Shown here one piece after another: positions 43,658 through 54,085 of a stretch of 64,000 bases of DNA. Under the pieces are notes generated by a model, which had not been told where the DNA came from, made no database searches, and worked only from the letters and a program-made list of their open reading frames with translations. The number at the start of each line of letters is the position of its first letter. Within the stretch, counting starts at the first letter, position 1. This DNA is from Hormiphora californensis (Eukaryota; Ctenophora; Tentaculata; Cydippida; Pleurobrachiidae). The position numbers were made by a program, and so were the translations under genes. The DNA lies in NCBI GenBank assembly GCA_020137815.1, contig CM035358.1:3210292-3274291 (forward strand), in the 5' to 3' direction.

Positions 43658-46600
43658 CTGTTTACACAGATGCCCATATCTGCAGCACGTTCCTCCATCA
43701 TCTTCGCCATGTTGCATCCTGGAGGGGTGGGGAGGTTGTGTGGTGGAGGGGTGGGGTGGGGTGGGGAGGTTGTGTGGTGGAGGGGTGGGGTGGGGTGGAG
43801 GGGGTGGGGGAGGGGGTGGGGTGGTGTGTTACTTGAGGGTAATGGCCATGTTGCAACATAGGGTGGAGATTACTGGTGACTGACATGGAGTAGCACTATA
43901 TTATTTGAGGGCTTGTTGTTTGAGGGAGGGATATATCATGGGAGAGAGGATATCAATGGTCATTGTCCGATCTAAATATATGTTTGTGTGAGTTATCAAA
44001 ACAACAAACCCAAACTGGACTGGGGACTGCCAGCTCCAGGATTCATGAAGATTCTTGGTGCAGTAGGAAACGAAGAACGGAGAAAGTGACTCATTTCAAG
44101 ATCTGATCTAGTTGCTTTTTGTATCAACAAGGGAAAAAAACGATATTATCCTAGCAGTCAGGAGCACTTACTTTGGAGCATCAAATCATATCGGAATGTA
44201 GTTGGGTCGTCTGTGTACTGGAAATCATGTACACACGTATCAATAAGATCCTCCACCATTTGGTTTGGAATCCTAGCCATGACTGTAGCTAGTGGGGCAT
44301 CTGTTGAGTTGCTTTTACCGTAGACGATCCTTCTGCAGAACATACTGACAGGGGAGAGATTGGAGGGTTATGATATCAGTGTGAATCAAATGAATTAACA
44401 GTCAGATTGGAGAGTTATATATCTGTTCTATAGGGTCAATAAATTTTGCATTTTCCATGATACTGTCTTCTTACTCTCGTAATCTGTGTGGCATGTGTAG
44501 GTTGAAATCAGTCTCCAAGTCTTCTAGCGTTATATTCTTCTTGACCTCTGGTTTGAGGAATTCAGCACTCAAGCGACAACCTGCGAATTTAGGGAGAAGT
44601 TTTCTCTAGCTGTGTATACTCTGTCTGACTGCCAGCGCCAACTCGGACAGTATACTATACGGGATTACTGGGCCAGAGCAGTATAGCGCAGAGCAAATCT
44701 CAGCCCATGTCTAGCGATCTCAGCCCATGTATAGCGAGGTGAAATGTGTTTAACTCACCCGCTCCAACGGACCAGGCATCTCCAAACTCGTCAGAAGTCC
44801 TTTCAACACTGTCATAGAAGGAACTTAAATCATCCGATGCATCACCTAGGATAGGATGAGGATGGAAGACAAAGATATAGAGTGTAAATTGACGCGAACG
44901 GAATGACCGATACATATAATATCCCATCAACCCTTCTCCTCTTAACCTCTGGGCACTATATATGTTCCCTTCCCTTATCTCACCATTGTTATTTCCACAG
45001 AGGCCCATGGTCGGCATGTCGGTGGGAGCGACTACACTGGCACCCGTTAGACCGTCATAAGTGACAGTGACACCGTGCGCACCTATCACCGCGACAAGTC
45101 TGTCACCCGTGAAGGTGACTTCAACACCTGCAGCAGTGGAGATGAGATCAGGTCAGTATGATGCTTTTATCAATAATATAATGCTATCCACCCTCGTTAT
45201 ATATATGAAAGTACGTTGTCTTGTTTTATTGAAACACTATATTACAAGGGTCTGACAGGACCATCCACCTTTCCCTGTATTACAAGGGGTGCCAGTTAGG
45301 AATTACACCCAGTTCTAACCGTCAATGTTTTCAGTTTGTCCCCTGGAAAGGAAGAGTTTCTTATATCCCAGGTTGATTGCGTACCCCCTTAGAAACTGGA
45401 TCTGAGCTGAGGGAAGAGAGAGAAAGGTATGTTGTGTTAGGAACAGTGTATTCTAATCGCGACCAGTAACTTTTGAATGGCCTATAGCAGTAGCAAACGT
45501 TAGAGACCTTTATATTTGGTGTCTATTTAAATCACCGGTAACTTTTAAATGGCCTAACAAATTCTCCATCCCTCCCAACTTACTTGATCCCTTGATAATG
45601 ATGGAGATGCTCTCAAGACATGAGCTGTATTCCCCACATGCACTAAACCACCCGTATACGAACCAATTCATACTCTTGTCCATTGCGATCACGTACCAAC
45701 AGTTTCCCTTGTACGAGTATAGCTTATCTGATGGGGAGGTTGGGGTGAGAGGATTGGGGAGTGGCAGGAATGGGGTGAGGGGATTGGGTAGTGGGAGGAA
45801 TGGGGTGAGGGGATTGGGGAGTTGGAGGAATGGGGTGAAGGGATCGGGGAGTGGCAGGAATGGGGTGGGGGGATTGGGGAGTGGCAGGAATGGGGTGCGG
45901 AGAGTGGGGAGTGGCAGGAATGGGGTGAGGAGAGTGGGATGGTTGTACGAGTATAGCTTATCTGGTGGGGGAGTGGGAGGTTTAGTTTTTGAGGGATCTA
46001 GAGCAATATTAGAGTGAAGAACTAAACATATGTTCTGATACACTGTTGCAGTTTATTTTTAGTACTTCCTTTAGTGGTCCAATCCAATCGCTCATTATAT
46101 TTCTCGCATATATTTCTTGCATCCGCTAGATATCCTGGCCACTACTTTTCCCAAGTCATTTCACATGGCAATGTTTTTCCACATTCAAGCTTCTTTGAAC
46201 TCTAATAAGCTGTTTTTTTGCCTAGCTAGACTATGTTTCTTGCGCCCCGTGTTAGAACATAACACGCTGTTTTGATTGAAAGCAGAAAGAGAACACGTCC
46301 TTACCGTCGAATGTATAGAAGTGGGGGTCTCCAAAGATGCTGCATCGTCTAGTTGTGGGAGGGCTCCAATTCACCCTGTCATTCACTGCTATATTATTGT
46401 CATTACATGCTCCCGTGTTAGTTCTAGGAAATAGGGTTTTTTAGTTGAGAGAGGAGATTAATATTCTGTGTGAGAGATGTTTCGAGGATCAGAAAATACA
46501 TGACCTCCATAACATTTAGTATCTAGGTATTTCATATATAAGGGGTCCCTTATAGCTGCAGCATTTGCTGTGTGGGATCCCTGGGTGTGTGTGTGACGAT

Positions 46601-47198
46601 ATTTAATAATTGTGTTTCCCACCCAAAATAGTTCAACCCAATAAAAAATATCAAATAAGACATTCAGACATCAAATCAAGGTTGTTACGTACTCATGATA
46701 AGGGCACCTCCTTATCTTGCAGTACACATGCCCTGAATCCTGACATCCCACTGTACCGATATCTAGAGTGAGATCTGAACTGGCATCCTGGATCATGTAG
46801 TCGTCTCCCCATCTGTGTGGAACAGTATAATAGTTAGTGGTGAGTTGACAAGTCCCTAGTGACAAGATACCGGCCCTTGAATGTACAATGTACATTGTAC
46901 ATGCCGTGATGGGAGTCATATGTTCCTTCCATGAACCGACCGAATCAGGAAATACTGGTCCCTGATTTATAATTGGCTGATAACCAGTCACGTGACCTAA
47001 ATATTAAATAACGAGCTCTAATTGGTTGTTTACTTGGTCCGGTTGATTCCTGGTTCCTTGTGTACTTACTGCGGTGATCTGAACCAGGTGCTGGTCCACT
47101 GATTATCCAGTCTGTAGGCACCAAACTTGTGGTTCCCATAGATTTCATTTTTGTCTTCCTGGGTCTGACATGTCAACCTCACATTATCACCCGTCTTA
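43658..47198 (-). CDS. Extracellular protein with Ig-like and von Willebrand D domains (5' incomplete)
   Basis: Minus-strand exons. The Ig-like domain is split between an exon ending at 47198 (GDNVRLTCQTQ) and one at about 46690-46815 (DLTLDIGTVGCQDSGHVYCK). The VWD domain begins RRCSIFGDPHFYTFDG (about 46310-46420), then YKGNCWYVIAMDKSMNWFVY (about 45585-45725), QIQFLRGYAINLGYKKLFLS (about 45335-45405), GVTVTYDGLTGASVVAP and PTMGLCGNNNG (about 44980-45150), and RTSDEFGDAWSVG (about 44755-44850). Later exons near 44490-44580, 44170-44345 and 43658-43725 carry cysteines of the kind following VWD (C8-like). It is probably secreted or membrane bound. I could not fix the first and last exons. Its VWD GDPH and CGNNNG motifs are secure; the larger architecture is not. 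Confidence 0.8.
45725..45940 (+). repeat. Minisatellite in the VWD gene
   Basis: About seven copies of GGGGAGTGGCAGGAATGGGG-type units of about 30 bases, lying just upstream (on the gene strand) of the acceptor of the exon at about 45585-45725. It is intronic. Confidence 0.85.
46931..47052. mobile_element. Short TIR element, CAGGAACCGACC family, copy 3 (diverged)
   Basis: Inverted relative to copy 1: contains CTGATAACCAGTCACGTGAC and begins near GAACCGACCGAATCAGG. The ends are mutated. It lies between the two Ig-encoding exons of the VWD gene. Confidence 0.7.
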
Positions 47199-48066
47199 CT
47201 GGTATACATAATGGGGGAATGGACGATTTAGTATATATTTTTTTTTTTTTTTTTGGGGCATTAAGCTAAGGCGTACCAAGTCTCATACCACCCGGGTATA
47301 GACGGCATAGCCTGGAACCCTCCGTACGAACTCCCTTGAAGATTCAAGGGAGAGCAGTGCACATTGGAGGGCCCTACGCTTGTCATTGTGTCTGTCTTGG
47401 TCTGTCTTTGTAGGGTTAGAACACTGCCTACTTTTCCCCACGATAGTTGCAGTGTTGGCAGACGGCCGCACTCTTTGCGTTACCGGCACAACTCGCTCTG
47501 CTCGTTGGTACTAGGTATTAGGTGACTAACCAAAGAGTAGAATTGAAGGTATAATCAACATAATAAATGAGTGAATGAAGGTATCGTTTGCCTTTGAGAG
47601 TTTCTTGAGTTTAGTTTGGTCTGGAACAAGGTATCGTTTTGCCTTTGAGAGTGAAATGTGGATGGTTTGGTCTGGAACAAGGTAACGTTTTGCCTTTGAG
47701 AGTGCCTTGGGTTTGGGTCTGGCATCCCGATGTATACCGTGTTTTGAGTGGCCAATTACTTTCAAACATACACTTAACACAATCTATGAACAGACAATAC
47801 GAACAAGTGAACTTACAGAATTTTGATGGATGATTTGTACCGTAATGCAATGTGGCATATTTGATCTTGTGTGAATTCTTCGGTCGCAAAGTTATTTCTT
47901 AGTTCAAATGCAAGATTATTTTAATTAAATTAAAATTTTGAAATATGTACTTGAAATTTTGGGAGTACTTTGGACAGCATATTTACACTTCAGAAAGGTT
48001 CTAGTAAGCGAAGGAATGAGTGTGAGAGTAGAGAGAGAGAGAGAGATAGAGAGAAGAGAGAGAGAT

Positions 48067-48139
<73 letters not shown>

Positions 48140-48345
48140 TATTGACCAAAAATGCTGCCATAAACTAATGATTGGACTAGGCCATGCCGGGGAGAGTGCT
48201 CACGGGTAGCAGAGAGATCATATATGTGCTAGAATATTGGTATATGAGGCAGATTTAAGTAGCATTTTAATGAGGAGAAGAGCTCATATTGGTGTCCGAG
48301 ACAAGCAAAAGTGAAACGAATTGCAATGTAACGAGAGAGTAATCG

Positions 48346-48700
48346 GTATGCTCTCTTTGGTGATCATAGAATCTTGGTATAGAAAGAAAGGGGACTGTGT
48401 GTTCGTGTGTGAATCAGGGGGGGTATGCTCTCTTTGGTGATCATAGAATCTTGGTATAGAAAGAAAGGGACTGTGTGTTCGTGCGTGAATCAGGGGGGGG
48501 GTATGCTCTCTTTGGTGATCATAGAATCTTGGTATAGAAAGAAAGGGACTGTGTGTTCGTGCGTGAATCAGGGGGGGTATGCTCTCTTTGGTGATCATAG
48601 AATCTTGGTATAGAAAGAAAGGGACTGTGTGTTCGTGCGTGAATCAGGGGGGGGGGGGTATGCTCTCTTTGGTGATCATAGAATCTTGGTAGATTTAGTA
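48346..48700 (+). repeat. Tandem repeat, unit of about 77-80 bases, about 4.5 copies
   Basis: Repeats of GTATGCTCTCTTTGGTGATC through GTGAATCAGGGG, varying in the length of the G-run between units. Confidence 0.9.
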
Positions 48701-49637
48701 TATATGTATTGCTTAGGACTGTAAACTGGTAAACTCCTTGAAACCAATTGAATTGAGATAATATATCTGTTGTCTCATATAAGACCGTCCTCTTCGCACC
48801 GGGCCGGGTTGCGCGATGTACAGTCAGTGCCTGACAATATATCTGGAGGTTGTTTTATATCAACCATACATACGCGTTGTTAAAGAATCTCCTCCCATAG
48901 TCCTCTCTAGCAAAGTTTCTCAACAGGTGGTATGGGATTAAGGGGGGAAAGCGGTTTTGGGGGGGAGGGGGGGAAAAAGGGGAAAAAAAAAAAAAATAGC
49001 TCCTCCCCTCTTCCCTTTTTTTTCCCCCCTTTTAAAAATTTTTTTAAAATTTAAAAAATTATCCCCGGAACCTTGGTTTTGAAATCAGTTTTAGGTGTTA
49101 ATGATGAAAAAATTTTTTGAAAAAGTAGGTCAGGTATGCTTAACATCATATCAAAGATCGTGGCAAAGTTTGAAGTTTCTATCTTGAAAGGTCTGGCCAT
49201 CAAAATTAAAAAGGTCTTGAAGTTGAACCATTTGTACAAAACATGTTGTAACTCAGCTTCTACTTTGCCAAATTAAACCTGGTTTGAAACACTGAACTGC
49301 TAATCTATCCCTCCGAATACGGACGAAGTTTGAAACCGCCAGCTCTATTGGCCGCTCTGCAATACTTGTTTGTGTCAAAGAAATCTGGAAAGTAACGAGA
49401 TTTGGTCTCGGTGTGGCCCTGTGCGCGGCTCAAACCCCTTAGCTAGAACTATGTAGTGTAGACTACAACTTTTCAGTGCTCAGTATAACGTTTTGGGCGC
49501 GCTATAAAAATAGGGCAAGCCCTTCTGATACCTCTAAACAGAGTGTGAGGTGTCTTCGATACCAAAAGATAAAGCGTGTCAACTTGATAATTATCACTTA
49601 TCCCCTGACTGCATCTAGTGACGAAGAGAATCTTGAG

Positions 49638-49830
49638 CGGAGGGGAAGGAATTATGAAGGAGTAACCAGGGGAAGGAATTATGAAGGAGTAACCAAGGGA
49701 AGGGATTATGAAGGAGTAACCAGGGGAAGGAATTATGAAGGAGTAACCATGGGAAGGAATTATGAAGGAGTAACCAGGGGAAGAAATTATGAAGGAGTAA
49801 CCAAGGGAAGGAATTATGAAGGAGCAGCCA
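49638..49830 (+). repeat. 27-base minisatellite, about seven copies
   Basis: Unit GGAAGGAATTATGAAGGAGT plus AACCAGG or a close variant. Because 27 is a multiple of three, a nine-residue repeat (GRNYEGVTR) is open on plus and WLLLHNSFP on minus. I see no splice context showing either is translated. Confidence 0.9.
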
Positions 49831-50032
49831 CCTTCCCCCTCCTGTCGAACACCTGGTCATTATCATCAGACCGTTGAGAGAGAGAGAGAGAGAGAAAGAG
49901 CGAATTTTCTAGAACACCAAACCTTTTCAAATCTCATCATAAACGATACACCCTGCTGTGTGCATGATGGTTTTTGAAACATTGCATTTTGTCTCAAATG
50001 AATATGTTGCATTCATCAAGTGATATTGTACC

Positions 50033-50128
50033 TAGGGTCCACACACAAGTGTGCTTCTTGTTTATATCTGATCTAGAAGGATCTCCCAGTCCTTCTTCTT
50101 CTTCTGACATGTCCTCTGTCGAGCCATT
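50033..50128 (-). CDS. Possible isolated exon, maybe 5' part of the VWD gene
   Basis: Minus strand, flanked by CTCTTATAG before and GTACAATATC after. It reads SCNGSTEDMSEEEEGLGDPS then RSDINKKHTCVWTLG. The composition is plausible for a linker exon, but the phase to the exon ending at 47198 was not established. Confidence 0.3.
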
Positions 50129-51163
50129 ACAAGAGCTATAAGAGAGTTAGAGAGACAAATAATAAAGCAGTTACTAGTCACAATTGGATCGCCATGACAA
50201 AAAAGAGGGAGGGAGAGAGAGGGATAGAGAGAATAAAATAGTACACGCGGTATTCTAGATCCTTGTTCGCTCTAACCTCTCTGATCTCTTTGCTTCCATC
50301 CTTCAATAGACACAATCGGGCGTGGCAGTTGTTTGACGTCCTTTGATCCTTGGTCCTTGTAACCCTCTTGAATTACTAGGCTCGTGGCGTCTAGTATTAT
50401 AATAATATATCATCTAGATATAGCATCATTCAGAGCGCCAATGAATTGTGTGTATTCTGAGATGTTAAAGGCCCTATAGGTTATACTGGCCTAGCTGTTC
50501 CATAAATGCAGTTCTTTAGTCTTATGGGACGCATATAATAATAACGGATAGAGAAAGAGAGATACTCAGGGGAGGGGCTAGGGAGAGAGGGGCTGGGAAG
50601 ATAGAGAGAGATTGGTTTTTACTTCATGTTTGTTTTACATCCGACATGCAGCTCAGCGTCCCCGGATTCATTTTACATAGCCCCTCAGTCCTGACCTATA
50701 ATAGACATTAGGGTAATTCTTGTTGTAGATGGAGATCAATGATTATATCTTTAGATGTCAGTTAGAAATTGGAATGCAGGAAGAGTCTGCTCTTCCCGGA
50801 TGAGAGAGAGAGAGAGAGAGAGAGAGAGGTAGAGATACAATGAGCTAGAGAGTAGATATAAAATGAGATGGGCTTTGCTTACACAAAAAAGGGTTTTCAA
50901 TCTGTTGTATAGTTCTTTCGGTGCCAATACCTACATCATGTGATCAATGTGTGTGTGTGAGACTGCGTGTATGTGTTCCCTCATCCTATGTGGGGATATA
51001 TTCATTTCCCTTTTTCGTTGCCTTGTTTTCAATGTTTTCAATGTTTTCATACACAACTAGCTGGTTATTTAGTTTAGCTAGCTGCTAGAGTCCGATCATA
51101 TATACCACAAGTACCAAGTTGTGTACTAAGTTACAATGCCATTCTATCTAGTAAGCTGTCTGT

Positions 51164-51233
<70 letters not shown>

Positions 51234-51640
51234 TCTCTCTTTCTCTCCCTTGGTTTATGATACATACAGCGCCAACCTAATGCTTTTCTCTCTCACTTCC
51301 TCCTTGCGCATCTAATTGTCTGTTTTATGTATGCTCTTTCTCATCCCTCTTCCCCTGTACATCTTCCAATATCCACCTATTGAAGGCATTCACAATGCAG
51401 CCCTTCAATGACTATTTGAAGTAGTTAGAGTACGGTGACTAGTTGGAGTAGTCGTTATGACGTCATAATTCCTGTGTAACGTGTCTTTGAGTAGTTAGTT
51501 ATTTAGGACAGTACTAGATCTGTGTACATTGCGTGTATATACACTGTATATTAGGTAAACAAACATTCTTGACATCATATTGTTTCCATATCTCAGTCCA
51601 TTTCCGGTTTACTAAACCCCGGGCCTATAGCACCACCATA
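50129..51640. other. Intergenic or intronic, microsatellite-rich, no gene seen
   Basis: GA stretches near 50205-50235 and 50800-50830 and a CT microsatellite at about 51166-51230. No conserved frame. Confidence 0.5.
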
Positions 51641-51835
51641 CTAGATCACACATAATCCCAGCCAGTACCACAATAATCACACACATAATCCCAGCCAGTA
51701 CCACAATAATCACACACATAATCCCAGCCAGCACCACCATACTAGATCCCACACATAATCCCAGCCAGTACCACAATAATCACACACATAATCCCAGCCA
51801 GTACCACCATAATATATCACACATAATCCCAGCCA
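51641..51835 (+). repeat. Minisatellite of CACATAATCCCAGCC units
   Basis: Five or more copies of an approximately 31-base unit, ACACATAATCCCAGCCAGTA followed by CCACAATAATC or a variant, ending about 20 bases before the hAT-like element. Confidence 0.88.
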
Positions 51836-51854
51836 CCACGGTGACACTAGAAGC

Positions 51855-53211
51855 CAGGAAACGACCGAACCGGGTTTTTTTCCACCGAACCGAACCGAAC
51901 CGAATTTGAAAAACTTTTTTACCGAACCGAACCGAACCGAACCGAACCGAATTTCGGTAACCGAACCGAACCGAACCATACAAAACTTTTTCTGTATAAA
52001 TGTTTCTCTAAAAAGTCATGGAGAGCACCGATCAAGGTATTGAGAATCATTCTCTGAAATTTTGTTAAAAAATGTTTGAAAAAATTTCAGAGTCAATTTT
52101 GTGAAAAAATTTTCAAAGTCAATTTTATCGTAAATTTTCTATGTCAATTTTTGCGTACGAATCGTGTTTCGAATCGGCAATGATATACGGGAATGGTATT
52201 GCTAATTAGCAGGATTAAACGAACCATGAATCGTGTCTCTCTAAATTTCCTAATAAGATTTGATGGGGGATCACGTATCAGCACAATCCATCTCGGACCC
52301 ACTAATTACCAACATCACTCCCGTTTAGCATTGTCGATTAGAAACACGATTCGTATACCATATTTTACTTAAAATATTTTTCACAAAAAAAATTTCACAA
52401 AATTTCAGGTAATGATTCTCAATACCTTGATCGATGCTCTCCATGAATTTTTAGAGAAACATTTAATTTTGTGAAAAAACTTCAAAGTCAATTTCGGGAA
52501 AAAAAATTCTATGTCAATTTTGCCGTACGAATCGTGTTGCGAATCGGTGATGCTATGCGGCAGTGCTCTCGCTAATTAGCATGATTTATTGAAACATGAA
52601 TCGTTTCCCCTAAACTTCCTAATTAGATTTGATGGGGGGTCACGTATCACTATCAGCATAATCCATCTCGGACCCACTAATTAGCAACATCACTCCCGCT
52701 TAGCAATACCGATTCGAAACACGATTCGTACGCAAAAATTTACATAGAAAATTTTCCATAAAATTGACTTTGAAATATTTTCCAAACTTTTTTACAAAAT
52801 TTCAGAGAATGATTCTTAACACCTTGATCGGTGCTCTCCATGAATTTTTTGAAAAAAAAAGTTTCTGACTTTGTTGACCCTCTCATGAGGACACGATTCG
52901 ACGGGAAGTCAGGTATCAAATCAATCCATATCGAACCCGCTAACTAGCGAAATCATTTCCACATAGCACCACCGATTCGAAATAGGGGGGGAAATAGGGT
53001 TAATACGGCGAAATTGACATTGAAATCCATATAATTTTCGTGAAATAATTGAAAATTTTGCATGAAAAAGCCCGATTTCTGGGCATTTTTTGACCAAAAA
53101 ATTCGGTGGTTCGGCCAAAATTTCCTACCGAACCGAACCGAACCGAACCGCCCAAAAAACACCGAATTTCCGAACCGAACCGAACCGAACCGAATATTCG
53201 GTCGCTTCCTG
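51855..53211 (+). mobile_element. Non-autonomous hAT-like element, 1357 bp, copy A
   Basis: Starts CAGGAAACGACCGAACCGGG and ends CGGTCGCTTCCTG; the terminal dozen bases are inverted repeats. The flanks are a perfect 8 bp duplication CTAGAAGC (51847-51854 and 53212-53219), the hallmark of hAT transposition. Both subterminal regions are built of CCGAA/CGAAC pentamers. The interior holds repeated segments around ACGATTCGTA and GATTTGATGGGGG. No transposase is encoded; apparent NRTEPNR frames are translations of the pentamers. Confidence 0.92.
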
Positions 53212-53448
53212 CTAGAAGCGCTGCTATACTGTCATGTAGTAGTGCGGTGTCTCTTCACCCACTCACACTGGTATCTCACACTTCTAGATTTGCTTGCAGA
53301 TCCGCTTCCTTCGTGTATGTGATGTTTTCAGTGGTGTTGTAAGCTTTGGATCGCATGTATCTGAATGATATTGATGTAGATAGATCTAGACAATTACCAC
53401 CCACCAGGCGTACTTATGACTAGTTGGTTCTGATTCTTTCTTTCTCTC

Positions 53449-53518
<70 letters not shown>

Positions 53519-54085
53519 TCTCTATCTCTCTCTTTCCTGTTGTACACAGCCCAAAATACATTTCCCAAATATTCATGAATCGTCTCATACCAGTCATGCT
53601 TTAACTAGATGGTAGATGGAGCTGTATGAGCTAAGGAATAATATATTTTAGTCACGCGCTTCTTTATTGTAATATTTAGTGGCCACTAGCATAACTTTTG
53701 GGTGGCGGCGTTGTATAGCTGACGCTGTAATAATTCCCAATTTGTCCTTTTTGATTAGAAAAATCAGCGATTTTGACATCACGATCCTTTTGCTTCACTA
53801 ATTTTATGTGATTTATAACCATCAGTTGAATTGTGATCATACCTGCCAATATCATACGATTTGCAATGATTTATTATTGTTTTTTATTATTATTGTTTTA
53901 TTATTGTTTTTTTTATTTTGTGCGTATAACAAGTTTCCCAAATTGAAATTGATTTATATTAGAACGCTTTTAAATTCATTCAATTGAGAACTAACCCCCT
54001 TATTTTCCTGTCTAGTGAGCTATAGCTGAAAGTCCCTACGAAGCAATGGTGTAAATACGAAATACAACATATAACAATCTACATA
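53212..54085. other. Upstream region of the receptor guanylate cyclase
   Basis: CT microsatellite at about 53438-53534, then AT-rich sequence. Probably the promoter and 5' UTR of the plus-strand gene starting at 54086. Nothing else recognised. Confidence 0.5.

Larger units (their letters stand above)
47199..50032. other. Repeat-rich stretch upstream of the assigned VWD exons
   Basis: Contains a 20-base T-run near 47237, three direct repeats of TGCCTTTGAGAGT near 47589, 47640 and 47691, a GA microsatellite at about 48029-48140, 77-80 base tandem repeats at about 48346-48700 and a low-complexity patch at about 48950-49070. No convincing exon. Confidence 0.5.

Noticed and set aside
47283-47489. 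68-residue minus frame upstream of the Ig exon as a further exon of the VWD gene.
   Set aside because: Composition is plausible but I could not connect it in phase with GT-AG borders to the exon ending at 47198.
48346-48700. CRISPR-like array.
   Set aside because: Direct tandem repeats with no unique spacers, in a eukaryotic genome.
53062-53342. Plus-strand frames reaching out of the hAT-like element.
   Set aside because: They begin inside the non-coding element and end in the flank.
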